The notes under the pieces: generated by a model | Database searches by the model: none | What the model was told of the DNA's origin: nothing | Seen by the model: the letters and a program-made list of their open reading frames with translations, nothing else | From: Kitasatospora sp. NA04385 | Lineage (GTDB): Bacteria; Actinomycetota; Actinomycetes; Streptomycetales; Streptomycetaceae | Direction of reading: 5' to 3' | Assembly (NCBI RefSeq): GCF_013364235.1 | Contig: NZ_CP054919.1 | Coordinates: forward strand, 7,675,603-7,739,602 | Length of the DNA: 64,000 nucleotides | Shown here: positions 25,252 to 34,097 of the stretch, in pieces | Layout of the letters: every line of letters begins with the position of its first letter | Position numbering within the stretch: position 1 is the first letter of the stretch | Made by a program: the position numbers and the translations under genes

Positions 25252-26676
25252 ATGAGTCGGAACCCCGAACCGCACCGCGACGAGCCGAAGTTGGGCCGTC
25301 GCGGTTTCCTGGCCGGCGCCGCCTCGGTGGCCGCCGCCACCGCGCTGCCACTGGGCCTCGGCGCCGGGAGCGCCGCCGCCGCGGGCAGCAGCCGGCCGAA
25401 CATCCTGGTGATCCTCACCGACGACCAGCCCAAGCAGACCGAGTGGGCCACCCCCAAGACGGTGGACTGGCTGGTCGGGCACGGCGTGCGGTTCACCGCC
25501 GGGCACGTCACCACGCCGCTGTGCGCGCCGTCCCGCTCGTCGATCTTCAGCGGGAAGTACGCGCACCACCACGGCGTCCGCGACAACGGGCACCCGTACA
25601 ACCTCGACCAGCACGACACGATCCAGCGGGCGCTCAGCCAGGCCGGGTACCGCACCGGTCTGTTCGGCAAGTACCTGAACGCCTGGCACCCGACCGACAA
25701 CCCGCCGCACTTCGAGGAGTGGCTGCTGTCGGACCCGGTGGTCTACAACAACGGGCAGTACAACGACAACGGCACCGTCCACACCATCGCGGGCTACTCC
25801 ACCTCGGTCATCCGCGACCGCACCCTGGCCTTCCTCGACAAGGCCGCCACCGACACCCGCCCCTGGTTCGCGTTCGTCGCGCCGAAGGCCCCGCACGCGC
25901 CGAACACCCCCGAGCCCAAGTACGCCGACACGGTCGTCCCGGTCTGGAACGGCCGCCCGTCGGTCGACGAGGCCGACCGCAGCGACAAGCCCGAGTGGAT
26001 CCAGAACTCCACCGGCACCCTGGCCAGCGGGCGCCAGCTGCGGACCAACCAGCTGCGCACCCTGCTCTCGGTGGACGACGCGGTGCAGGCGATCCACGAC
26101 AAGCTGGCCGCGCTCGGGCAGCTGAACAACACCCTGGTGGTCTACCTCGGCGACAACGGCTACACCTGGGCCGACCACGGCTGGTCCAAGAAGTCGGTGC
26201 CCTACCTGCCCTCGGTCGAGGTGCCGTTCTACGTGTCCTGGCCGGCCGGCGGCCTCGGCGCGGGCAGCCCCGCCGACAACCGGATCGTTGCCAACATCGA
26301 CATCGCCCCCACCGTCCTGCAGGCCGCCGGGATCACCCCGGACTGGGCGGTCGACGGCCACTCGCTGCTCGGCTCGTACAGCCGCGACCACCTGCTGGTC
26401 GAGTGGTGGGAGCAGGGCCCGCACCAGGCGGCGAGCCCGCACACCTGGTCCTCGTACCTGTCGAAGACCCGGCAGTACACCGAGTACTACAAGCTGCACA
26501 CCGATGCGAACGGCCTGCCCGTCGGCACCGGCGAGGTCGCCTTCCGGGAGTACTACGACCTGGACGCCGACCCGTACCAGCTGGTCAACAAGCTGTACCA
26601 GGCCACCCCGGCCCAGGAGCAGGCGCTCGGCATCCCGGCCCTCGCGGCCACCCTCAACGCCGAGCGCACCGCCTGA
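25252..26676 (+). CDS. Tat-exported Cys-type sulfatase
   Basis: A 474-aa arylsulfatase-like enzyme. A Tat signal is present: RR at 16-17 in LGRRGFLAGAASVAAATALP, then Ala-rich. The core starts RPNILVILTDDQ (metal-binding Asp pair), with the sulfatase signature LCAPSRSSIFSGK. Cys91 is the residue normally oxidised to formylglycine. Further sites include FGKYLNAWH, FVAPKAPHAP and YLGDNGYTWADHGW. The formylglycine-generating enzyme gene follows 91 bp later. The substrate, probably a sulfated polysaccharide or glycan, is unknown. Confidence 0.92.
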   Translation: MSRNPEPHRDEPKLGRRGFLAGAASVAAATALPLGLGAGSAAAAGSSRPNILVILTDDQPKQTEWATPKTVDWLVGHGVRFTAGHVTTPLCAPSRSSIFSGKYAHHHGVRDNGHPYNLDQHDTIQRALSQAGYRTGLFGKYLNAWHPTDNPPHFEEWLLSDPVVYNNGQYNDNGTVHTIAGYSTSVIRDRTLAFLDKAATDTRPWFAFVAPKAPHAPNTPEPKYADTVVPVWNGRPSVDEADRSDKPEWIQNSTGTLASGRQLRTNQLRTLLSVDDAVQAIHDKLAALGQLNNTLVVYLGDNGYTWADHGWSKKSVPYLPSVEVPFYVSWPAGGLGAGSPADNRIVANIDIAPTVLQAAGITPDWAVDGHSLLGSYSRDHLLVEWWEQGPHQAASPHTWSSYLSKTRQYTEYYKLHTDANGLPVGTGEVAFREYYDLDADPYQLVNKLYQATPAQEQALGIPALAATLNAERTA

Positions 26677-26767
26677 CCGAGCCCGGCGAGCCCCGCTCGC
26701 AAGCCCCGGCCGGTCGTCTCCCCGGCGACCGGCCGGACCTCGTCCCTCCCGAACCGAAGAGGCCGCC

Positions 26768-27784
26768 ATGCTCTCCTGCTGCACCCCCGGGCACGAGCCC
26801 GCCGACCTCGGTCCGTCCGTGCTGACCCTGAGCCCGTCGGCCCCGCCCGCCGCGCTGCCCCCGCCCGTCACGCTGTCCTCGCCCGCCGCGTCGCCGTCGC
26901 CGTCGCAGCCGCCCTCGCCCGCCGCGCTGCGGGCCGTCCGCGGGCTGCTGGAGCTGCCCGGCGGGGCGTTCCTGATGGGCGGACAGGACCCGGACGGCAT
27001 CCCCGGCGACGGCGAGGGGCCCGTCCGCGAGGTGCGGCTCGCGCCGTTCGCGATCGCCGCGACCACCGTCACCAACGCCGAGTTCGCCTCCTTCGTCCGG
27101 GAGACCGGGCACGTCACCGACGCCGAGCGCTTCGGCTCCAGCTTCGTCTTCGAGGGCTTCCTCGCCGACCGGCTGCGCGCGGCCTCCCCGCAGGTCGCCG
27201 CCACCCCGTGGTGGCGGGCCGTCGAGGGCGCCACCTGGCGCGCCCCCGAGGGTCCCGGCAGCGACTTCGCCACCCGCCAGCAGCACCCCGTGGTGCACGT
27301 CTCCTGGAACGACGCGCAGGCGTACTGCGCGTGGTCCGGCACCCGGCTGCCCACCGAGGCCCAGTGGGAGTACGCGGCGCGCGGCGGCCGCAGCGGCACC
27401 CGCTACCCGTGGGGCGACGAACTCGCCCCCGACGGGCGGGAGGTGCTCAACATCTGGCAGGGCGACTTCCCGACCCGCAACACCGGCCGGCACCGCTCCA
27501 CCGCTCCCGTCCGCTCCTACCGCCCCAACGGGTACGGCCTGTACAACGTGCTCGGCAACGTCTGGGAGTGGTGCGCCGACCACTTCAGCCCCGACCACCA
27601 CCGCCCCGACACGCCCGCCACCCGCCGGGACCCGCTCGGCCCGCCCACCGGCACCGCCCGGGTGATGCGCGGCGGCTCGCACATGTGCCACGCCTCCTAC
27701 TGCAACCGCTACCGCCTGGCCGCCCGCTCCTCGAACACCCCCGACAGCTCCAGCGGCAACATCGGCTTCCGCGTCGCCCGTTGA
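26768..27784 (+). CDS. Formylglycine-generating enzyme (SUMF1 family)
   Basis: A 338-aa oxidase that converts the sulfatase Cys in CxPxR to formylglycine. After a Pro/Ser/Ala-rich N-terminus of about 55 residues the FGE domain begins LLELPGGAFLMGGQDPDG. It contains HPVVHVSWNDAQAYCAWSGT, RLPTEAQWEYAARGG and NVLGNVWEWCADHF. GGSHMCHASYCNRYR carries the paired copper-binding Cys307 and Cys312, with spacing as in known bacterial FGE. Its position after a Cys91 sulfatase makes that protein the obvious client. It should act before Tat export, in the cytoplasm. Confidence 0.93.
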   Translation: MLSCCTPGHEPADLGPSVLTLSPSAPPAALPPPVTLSSPAASPSPSQPPSPAALRAVRGLLELPGGAFLMGGQDPDGIPGDGEGPVREVRLAPFAIAATTVTNAEFASFVRETGHVTDAERFGSSFVFEGFLADRLRAASPQVAATPWWRAVEGATWRAPEGPGSDFATRQQHPVVHVSWNDAQAYCAWSGTRLPTEAQWEYAARGGRSGTRYPWGDELAPDGREVLNIWQGDFPTRNTGRHRSTAPVRSYRPNGYGLYNVLGNVWEWCADHFSPDHHRPDTPATRRDPLGPPTGTARVMRGGSHMCHASYCNRYRLAARSSNTPDSSSGNIGFRVAR

Positions 27785-27815
27785 GCACCCGGGGAGCCCT
27801 CGTCGAGCGTCGGGG

Positions 27816-27892
27816 GAGCCCCCGCCGAGCCCCCGCCGAGCCCCCGCCGAGCCCCCGCCGAGCCCCCGCCGAGCCCCCGCCGAGCCCCCGTC
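27816..27892 (+). repeat. Seven tandem copies of an 11-bp unit
   Basis: GAGCCCCCGCC is repeated seven times, the last copy ending GTC. The array sits 32 bp after the FGE stop, in the 336-bp gap before the protease gene. Outside the array the gap shows a TAGCGT at 28023-28028 with no good -35. No gene is supported here. Confidence 0.93.
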
Positions 27893-28120
27893 GAGTGCCC
27901 GGAGAGCATGCGGCGAGCGCCCGGCGCCGCGCCGGAGGGGCTCCCTGGGGGAGGGCGCGACGCACCCTTGACCGGCCCTTGCCGAGTCCGCGAGGGCATG
28001 TCGCGGGGGCGCCCCGCGGTCCTAGCGTCCTGCCGCCGAGCCGAAACCGGCCGCGACGCCACACCCCACCGGCGCCGTCGGCCGTCCCCCATCAACCCCG
28101 GCTCGGTGGGAGGAAACCCG

Positions 28121-30280
28121 ATGAACCGCAAGACCGCTCTGGCGGCAGCTGTTGCGGCCGCCCTCACCATGGGCACCGTGATGGTGGCGAGCTCTCAGTC
28201 CCCCGCGCTGGCCAGCGGCACCACCGCGAACGGCGCCGGGTACCAGGCGATGACCACCGTGGGCCGCATCGCGGTCATGGAGCAGGCCGGGAAGGACGCC
28301 GGCGCGGTGGCGAAGTCACTGGGCCTCGGCCCGGACGAGCGCCTGCTGGCCAAGGACGTGATGGTCGACAACGACGGTTCCCGGCACGTGCGGTACGACC
28401 GCACCTACCGCGGGCTGCCGGTGATCGGCGGCGACCTGGTGGTGCACTACGGCAAGAACGGCAAGCTCACCTCGACCAGTTGGGCGCACGAGGGCGCGAT
28501 CAAGGTGGCGGGCGTGTCGCCCAAGCTGTCCGGCCAGGACGCCTCGGCCACCGCCGTGCGCAGCGCCAAGCACGTCAAGCAGGCCCGCACCACCAGCCTC
28601 GACACCAGCCAGCTGGTGGTCTGGGCGGTCGGCAAGGTCCCGGTGCTGGCCTACCGCAACACCGTCACCGGCACCGGTGAGGCGGGCGCCAACTCCCGCG
28701 AGGCCGTCCTGGTGGACGCCGCCAGCGGCGCGGTCCTCGACCAGTACGAGGTCAACCAGACCATCTCCGGCACCGGCAACGGCGTCAACGTCGGGCAGGT
28801 CACCATCGAGACCAGCCAGGGCGGCAGCGGCTACACGCTGACCGACGCGCTGCACGGCTCCACGGTCGTCTACGACTCGTACAACAGCCCGCAGTCGAAC
28901 CCCGCGCAGAACGCCCGGACGTTCTCCAAGTCGTCCAACTCCTGGGGCAACGGCTCCACTTCGAGCCGGGAGAGCGCCGCCGTCGACGCCTCCTACGGCC
29001 TCGCCAAGACCTGGGACTTCTACAAGAACACCTTCAACCGCAGCGGCATCCGCAACGACGGCCGCGGCGCCCCCGCGTACGTGCACGTGGACAACCAGCT
29101 GCTGAACGCCTTCTACGACGACTCCTGCTTCTGCATGTCCTTCGGCGACGGCTCCTCGCAGAACGGCAACACCCCGCTCACCGCCCTGGACGTCTCCGGC
29201 CACGAGATGAGCCACGGCGTCACCGCCGCCACCGCCAACCTCAACTACTCCGGCGAGTCCGGCGGCCTCAACGAGGCCACCAGCGACATCTTCGGCACCA
29301 TGGTCGAGTTCTACGCGGGCAACAGCACCGACCCCGGCGACTACTACATCGGCGAGAAGCTCCACATGGGCAACGGCTACCTGCGCCGGATGGACAACCC
29401 GGCCGCCGACGGCTCCTCGCTGTCCTGCTACAGCAGCCGGGCCGGCCAGGTCGACGTGCACTACTCCTCCGGCATCGCCAACCACTTCTTCTACCTGACC
29501 GCCGAGGGCACCGGCGCCAAGACCATCGGCGGCCTGCCGCACAACGGCACCCCGTGCAACGGCGACAGCTTCGGCGGCATCGGCAAGGACAAGGCCGCGG
29601 CGATCTGGTACCGCGCCCTGTCCACCTACATGACCTCCACCACCAACTACTCCTCGGCGCGCACCGCGACCCTGCAGGCCGCCGCCGACCTGTACGGCGC
29701 CAACTCGCAGGAGCGGTACATCGTCTCCAAGGCCTGGGCCGCCGTCTCGCTCGGCACCGCGCTGCCCGACCCGGGCGGCAACCAGTCCCCGACGCCGTCG
29801 CCGTCGCCGTCCTCCTCGTCCACCGGCAACCCCAACCCGGGCGGCAACGCGCTGGTCAACGGCGACTTCGAGCAGGGCACCACCGGCTGGACGCAGAGCG
29901 CCAACGACATCACCAACTCCAACCAGCAGCAGGCGCACGGCGGTTCCTGGTACGCCTGGATGATGGGCTACGGCTCCGCGGCCAGCGAGACCCTCGCGCA
30001 GAACAACGTCGCCGTCCCGTCCACCGGCAGCCCGAAGCTCACCTTCTGGCTGAAGGTCACCACCCAGGAGTCCGGCTCCACCGCCTACGACACGCTCAAG
30101 GTCAGCGCCAACGGCCAGACCCTGGCGACGTACTCCAACGCCAACGCCTCCTCCGGCTACGTGCAGAAGACCGTCGACCTGAGCGCCTTCCGCGGCCAGA
30201 CCGTCAACCTGCAGTTCGCCGGCCAGGAGGACGCCTACCTGTCGACGGTCTTCCTGATCGACGACGTCAGCGTCGGCTGA
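28121..30280 (+). CDS. Secreted M4-family (thermolysin-like) metalloprotease
   Basis: An extracellular neutral zinc protease, 719 aa. The ATG follows GGGAGGAAA. A signal peptide (about 1-31), an FTP/PepSY-type propeptide (VGRIAVMEQAGKDAGAVAKS, HVRYDRTYRGLPVIGGDLVV) and the M4 catalytic domain follow in order. The latter has HEMSH at 361-365 and the third zinc ligand Glu385 in GGLNEATSD. It ends in SKAWAAVSLG. A Pro/Ser linker leads to a beta-sandwich domain (about 580-719: ALVNGDFEQGTTGWTQ, TFWLKVTTQE, VFLIDDVSVG) resembling CBM or P-domain-like modules. A strong terminator follows. Confidence 0.93.
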   Translation: MNRKTALAAAVAAALTMGTVMVASSQSPALASGTTANGAGYQAMTTVGRIAVMEQAGKDAGAVAKSLGLGPDERLLAKDVMVDNDGSRHVRYDRTYRGLPVIGGDLVVHYGKNGKLTSTSWAHEGAIKVAGVSPKLSGQDASATAVRSAKHVKQARTTSLDTSQLVVWAVGKVPVLAYRNTVTGTGEAGANSREAVLVDAASGAVLDQYEVNQTISGTGNGVNVGQVTIETSQGGSGYTLTDALHGSTVVYDSYNSPQSNPAQNARTFSKSSNSWGNGSTSSRESAAVDASYGLAKTWDFYKNTFNRSGIRNDGRGAPAYVHVDNQLLNAFYDDSCFCMSFGDGSSQNGNTPLTALDVSGHEMSHGVTAATANLNYSGESGGLNEATSDIFGTMVEFYAGNSTDPGDYYIGEKLHMGNGYLRRMDNPAADGSSLSCYSSRAGQVDVHYSSGIANHFFYLTAEGTGAKTIGGLPHNGTPCNGDSFGGIGKDKAAAIWYRALSTYMTSTTNYSSARTATLQAAADLYGANSQERYIVSKAWAAVSLGTALPDPGGNQSPTPSPSPSSSSTGNPNPGGNALVNGDFEQGTTGWTQSANDITNSNQQQAHGGSWYAWMMGYGSAASETLAQNNVAVPSTGSPKLTFWLKVTTQESGSTAYDTLKVSANGQTLATYSNANASSGYVQKTVDLSAFRGQTVNLQFAGQEDAYLSTVFLIDDVSVG

Positions 30281-30338
30281 CCGGAGGACCTCCTGAAGTC
30301 CCCAACGATCAAGCCTTAAAAGGGACTTAACAGCGGGT

Positions 30339-30372
30339 CGCGAGGGTGTCGTGTTCATGCGACACCCTCGCG
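30339..30372. terminator. Terminator after the M4 protease
   Basis: A perfect 13-bp stem, CGCGAGGGTGTCG/CGACACCCTCGCG, with a TGTTCATG loop lies 59 bp after the protease stop. A weaker dyad (AAGTCCC/GGGACTT) precedes it at 30296-30328. The LuxR gene starts 31 bp beyond, so an operator role is also possible. Confidence 0.75.
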
Positions 30373-30403
30373 CAGCCGGTTCGGAGGCGGCACACTGACC
30401 GCC

Positions 30404-33166
30404 ATGACCGGCATCCTCCCCGGACCGGCCGGGTCCGCCACCACCCCGGCGGACCCGACCGAGCCCCCACTCGTCGACCGCGCCCACCTGCTCGCCGACA
30501 TCCGCGCCGCCCTCACCGCCACCGGCGGCGTCCTGCTGCACGGACCGGCCGGCATCGGGAAGACCGCGCTGCTCGACGCCCTCGCCCAGGACGCCGGCCC
30601 GGCGGGCGAGACCGTGCTGCGCAGCAGCCCCACCGCCGCCGAGGCGGACCTGCCGCACCTCGCCCTGATCGACCTCCTCGGCGAAGCCCTCCCCGGCCTC
30701 GCCGAGGACCTGCCCGACCACCTGCGCCAGGCCCTGGAGTGCGCCCTGCTCCACCGCGCCCCCCAACCCGGCGCCCCCACCGACCCGTTGGCCGTCCGGG
30801 TGGCCGTCCTCGAAGCGCTGCGCCGGCTCGCCCAGCGCGCCCCCGTCCTCGTCCTGCTCGACGACACCCAGTGGCTCGACGAGGCCAGCCGCCAGGTCAT
30901 CGCCTTCACCGCCCGCCGGCTCGCCGACCGCCGGGTCCGCTTCGCCGTCACCGAACGCACCGAACGCGCCGACGCCGCACCCGAGATGGGCGCGCTCTGC
31001 CCGCCCGCCGCCCGCGAGATCGCGGTCGGACCGCTCGGCGAACGCGGCACCGGCGCCCTGCTGCGCGAACGGCTCGACCTGCGGCTGAGCGGTCTCACCC
31101 TGACCCGCGTCCACACCGTCAGCGGCGGAAACCCCTACTACGCCCTGGAGTTGGGCCGCGCACTGGTCGGCGGCAGCGAGAGCGCACTCGCCGCCGACCC
31201 CGCCCGCCCGCTCGACGTCCCGCACCGGCTGCGCGCCCTGGTCTCCGCCCGGCTCGGCGAACTCCCGCACGCCGCACGGCAGTCGCTCACCGTCCTGGCC
31301 GCCGCCCGCAGCGGCACCGGCCTGCCCGCCGCCGTCACCGAACCGCTCGCCGCCGCCCGCCGCCACGGCATCGTCCAGCAGAACCCCACCGGCGCACCCC
31401 AGTTCAGCCACCCCCTGGTCGCCGAAGTGGTCCTCGCCGACGCCACCCCCGACGCCCTGCGCGCCGCCCACCGACTGCTCGCCGAACTCGCCGCCGACCC
31501 GGTCGAGCAAGTCCGCCACCAGGCGCTCGCCGCCGACGCCCCGGACCCGCACCTCGCCTCCCGGCTGCACCGGGCCGCCGACACCGCCCTCACCCGCGGC
31601 GCCCCCGGCACCGCCGCCGAACTGCTCCGCCTCGCCGCCGACCACACCCCCGACCCCGACACCGCGGGCCGCCGCCTGCTCGCCGCCGCCCGCAACGCCG
31701 TCGCCGCCGGACTGCCCGACCTCGCCCGCGCCTGCGGCGAACGCCTGGAGAACGCCCCCGCCGCCGACGTCCGGGTGCACGCCCGGCTGCTGCTCGCCCG
31801 CCTGCTCGGCCCCGACCACCCCGGCGCCGAACCGCTGCTCGCCGCCGCCGCCGAGGACACCGGCGGCCACCCCGCCCTCACCGCAGCCGTCCACCAGGAA
31901 CGCGCCGTCCGCGCCCTGCACCGCGGCGACCGCGCCGAGGGGCTCGCCGAACTCGCCACCGCCGAGAAGCACGCCGACCACGCCGACGACCCCGACCTGC
32001 TGGTCGAACTCCTCGCCCAGCGCGCCCCGCTGACCCTGCTCACCGACCCCGCCCTGGGCCTGGCCCAACTCGAACGCGGCTGCCGCCTCGCCGCCGGACG
32101 GCCCCCCACCGCCGCCGCCGTGTTCTGCCGCGAAGGGCTCGCCGTCGCCGCCCTGCGCAGCGGCGACCTGCCCCGCGCCGTCGCCGAGGTCGAAACCCTG
32201 CGCGCCGAGGTCGAGGCCACCGGCCGCACCGAGGACCTCGCCGACGTCCTCTACATCTCCGCCTCCGTCTACGAACGCGCCGGACGCTGCACCGAGGCGT
32301 ACGCCGCCGGCCGCGCCGCCCACGACCTGCGCGAACGCATCGAACCCAGCCCCGGCCCGGCCCGCGTCCTCGGCGGCGCCGCCGAACTCAACGGCGGCAC
32401 CGCCGACCGCGCCGCCCGCCTCCTCGACTCCGCGATCCGCGCCGCCGAGGACGACCACGACCGCGAGTGGCTCGCCTACGCCCACGGCCTGCGCGGCCGG
32501 GTCGAACTCCTGCGCGGCAACCACCCGGCCGCCGCCGACCACCTCGCCCGGTGCCGACTCCTGCTGCGCCGCATGGAGTTCACCGACCCCTCGCTCTTCC
32601 TGGTGGACGCCGACCTGGCCGAGGCGCTCGCCCTCTCCGGCCGCCAGGAGGAAGCCGCCGCCACCCTCGCCGACGCCCGCGACCGCGCCGCCCGGCTCGG
32701 CCGCGACGTCCTCACCCTCGGCCTGCACCGCGCCGAGGCCCACCTCACCGCCGCCGCCGACCCCCGCCGCGCCGCCGACACGCTGCGCGCGCTGATCCCC
32801 GACACCCACCCCTACCCGCTCGAACTCGCCCGCGCCCACCTCGCGCTGGGCGCCCTGGAACGCCGCGCCCGCCGCCGCGCCGCCGCCCGCACCGCGCTCC
32901 AGGAGGCCCACGCCCGCTACACCGCCGCTGGCTGCCTGCCCTGGCAGCAGCACGCCACCGCCGCCCTCGCCGCGCTCGACGCGCTGGAGGCCGACCCCAC
33001 GCCCATGCAGCAGCAGATCCTCGCCCTGATCCGCTCCGGCGCCACCAACCGCGAGATCGCCGCCCGGCTGCACCTCTCGGTCAAGGCGGTCGAGGCCAAC
33101 CTGACCCGCCTCTACCGCCAGTACGGCGTCCGGGGACGGGCCGAACTGGCCCGCCACCGCGACTGA
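30404..33166 (+). CDS. Large ATP-binding LuxR-family regulator (LAL type)
   Basis: A 920-aa STAND-type activator. The N-terminal ATPase has Walker A GPAGIGKTALL near 47 and Walker B VLVLLDDTQWLDEASR near 150. A long Ala/Leu helical repeat region (TPR-like, about 350-840) follows, and the C-terminal LuxR HTH (about 860-920) reads MQQQILALIRSGATNREIAA then LSVKAVEANLTRLYRQYGVR. Such proteins bind ATP and an inducer before activating promoters. The target is unknown; it sits downstream of the M4 protease terminator and may regulate nearby secreted enzymes. The antisense strand is open for 1712 codons, but that is a composition effect. Confidence 0.9.
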   Translation: MTGILPGPAGSATTPADPTEPPLVDRAHLLADIRAALTATGGVLLHGPAGIGKTALLDALAQDAGPAGETVLRSSPTAAEADLPHLALIDLLGEALPGLAEDLPDHLRQALECALLHRAPQPGAPTDPLAVRVAVLEALRRLAQRAPVLVLLDDTQWLDEASRQVIAFTARRLADRRVRFAVTERTERADAAPEMGALCPPAAREIAVGPLGERGTGALLRERLDLRLSGLTLTRVHTVSGGNPYYALELGRALVGGSESALAADPARPLDVPHRLRALVSARLGELPHAARQSLTVLAAARSGTGLPAAVTEPLAAARRHGIVQQNPTGAPQFSHPLVAEVVLADATPDALRAAHRLLAELAADPVEQVRHQALAADAPDPHLASRLHRAADTALTRGAPGTAAELLRLAADHTPDPDTAGRRLLAAARNAVAAGLPDLARACGERLENAPAADVRVHARLLLARLLGPDHPGAEPLLAAAAEDTGGHPALTAAVHQERAVRALHRGDRAEGLAELATAEKHADHADDPDLLVELLAQRAPLTLLTDPALGLAQLERGCRLAAGRPPTAAAVFCREGLAVAALRSGDLPRAVAEVETLRAEVEATGRTEDLADVLYISASVYERAGRCTEAYAAGRAAHDLRERIEPSPGPARVLGGAAELNGGTADRAARLLDSAIRAAEDDHDREWLAYAHGLRGRVELLRGNHPAAADHLARCRLLLRRMEFTDPSLFLVDADLAEALALSGRQEEAAATLADARDRAARLGRDVLTLGLHRAEAHLTAAADPRRAADTLRALIPDTHPYPLELARAHLALGALERRARRRAAARTALQEAHARYTAAGCLPWQQHATAALAALDALEADPTPMQQQILALIRSGATNREIAARLHLSVKAVEANLTRLYRQYGVRGRAELARHRD

Positions 33167-33242
33167 CGGCCGCCACCGCCACCGCGACCGATGGCCGGCG
33201 CCTCCGGGGGCGGCCGTCCGTCCGCCCAGCCCTTGCCCGATC

Positions 33243-33277
33243 AATCGAAAATCGATAGATTCCCATCGTCTCTCGAT
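33243..33277. promoter_or_regulatory. ATCGA/TCGAT cluster before DUF2975 gene
   Basis: Within 35 bp are ATCGA (33244), ATCGAT (33251), ATCG (33265) and TCGAT (33273), nested in AATC/GATT arms. The cluster precedes the DUF2975/HTH pair and is a candidate autoregulatory operator and promoter zone. Confidence 0.4.
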
Positions 33278-33290
33278 GGAAGTGTGGGTC

Positions 33291-33782
33291 ATGGGAAAAC
33301 TGACAGTGCGCGCCCTGCGTGCCGTGCTCGTGGTGGTGCTCACCGGCACCGTGTTCGTCCAGACGATGATGGCGTGGGCGCTGGTCGGCGGGAACGACCC
33401 GGAGGACGGTTCGCTCCCGCTCACCCCGCTGCGGGTGGTCACCATCCTGGGCATCGGAGCGGCGCAGGTCGCCCTGGTCTGCGTGTGGCGCCTGGTGACG
33501 ATGGTGCGGCGCGGGACCGTCTTCTCCCACGCCGCCTTCCGCTACGTGGACGGCATCATCGGCGCGGTCGTCGCGGCCGCCCTCGTCTGGTTCACGGTCA
33601 CCGCCCTGAACGCGCCCGGCCAGCGGGACGACCCCGGCGTCACCCTGATCATGGGCGGGATCGGGGTGGCCGTCCTGGGCGTCGCGCTCATCGTGCTGGT
33701 GCTGCGGGCGCTGCTCTCCCAGGCCGTCGCCCGCGACGTCGAAGCGGCCCGGATGCAGGCGGAGCTGGACGAGGTGGTCTGA
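33291..33782 (+). CDS. DUF2975-type membrane protein
   Basis: A 163-aa protein with four membrane helices: ALRAVLVVVLTGTVFVQTMM, VVTILGIGAAQVALVCVWRL, IIGAVVAAALVWFTVTALNA and GIGVAVLGVALIVLVLRALL. The MVRRGTVFSHAAFRYVDG loop between helices 2 and 3 is characteristic of DUF2975. ATG at 33291 has GGAAG at better spacing than ATG 33276. Its stop overlaps the start of a small Xre regulator (TGATG), a conserved pairing for this family. The pair may act as a membrane-linked switch. Confidence 0.82.
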   Translation: MGKLTVRALRAVLVVVLTGTVFVQTMMAWALVGGNDPEDGSLPLTPLRVVTILGIGAAQVALVCVWRLVTMVRRGTVFSHAAFRYVDGIIGAVVAAALVWFTVTALNAPGQRDDPGVTLIMGGIGVAVLGVALIVLVLRALLSQAVARDVEAARMQAELDEVV

Positions 33783-34054
33783 TGCCGATCGTCGTCGACG
33801 TCGACGTGATGCTGGCCCGGCGGAAGATGTCCGTGGGGGAGCTCGCCGACCGGGTGGGGATCACGCCCGCCAACCTGGCGGTGCTCAAGAACGGCCGGGC
33901 CAAGGCGGTGCGCTTCACCACGCTCGCCGCGCTCTGCGAGGTGCTCGACTGCCAGCCGGGCGACCTGCTCCGCTGGGAAGCGGACGACCAAGCGGACGAC
34001 CGGGCGGACGGCCCGGTGGACGCGGGGCGGGCGGTGGACGCGACGGGCGGGTGA
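33782..34054 (+). CDS. Small Xre-type HTH regulator
   Basis: A 90-aa DNA-binding protein: VDVDVMLARRKMSVGELADR, GITPANLAVLKNGRAKAVRF, TTLAALCEVLDCQPGDLLRW. This matches the short Cro/C1-type regulators encoded with DUF2975 membrane proteins. The last 25 residues are Asp/Ala-rich. It overlaps the upstream stop codon by one base, so translation is coupled. The ATCGA cluster upstream of the operon is its probable binding zone. Confidence 0.87.
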   Translation: MPIVVDVDVMLARRKMSVGELADRVGITPANLAVLKNGRAKAVRFTTLAALCEVLDCQPGDLLRWEADDQADDRADGPVDAGRAVDATGG

Positions 34055-34097
34055 TCCCCGTTCCCCCCCGCACCCGCCCCGCCCGCCCCGCAGGCGC

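Noticed and set aside
27816..27892. CRISPR-like or coding Pro-rich repeat
   Set aside because: The 11-bp unit has no spacers and its length is incompatible with a repeated peptide in one frame.
28316..33454. 1712-codon open frame antisense to the M4 protease and LuxR genes
   Set aside because: Gly/Val/Ala low-complexity translation with no motifs. It arises because the complementary frame of very GC-rich coding DNA rarely contains stops.
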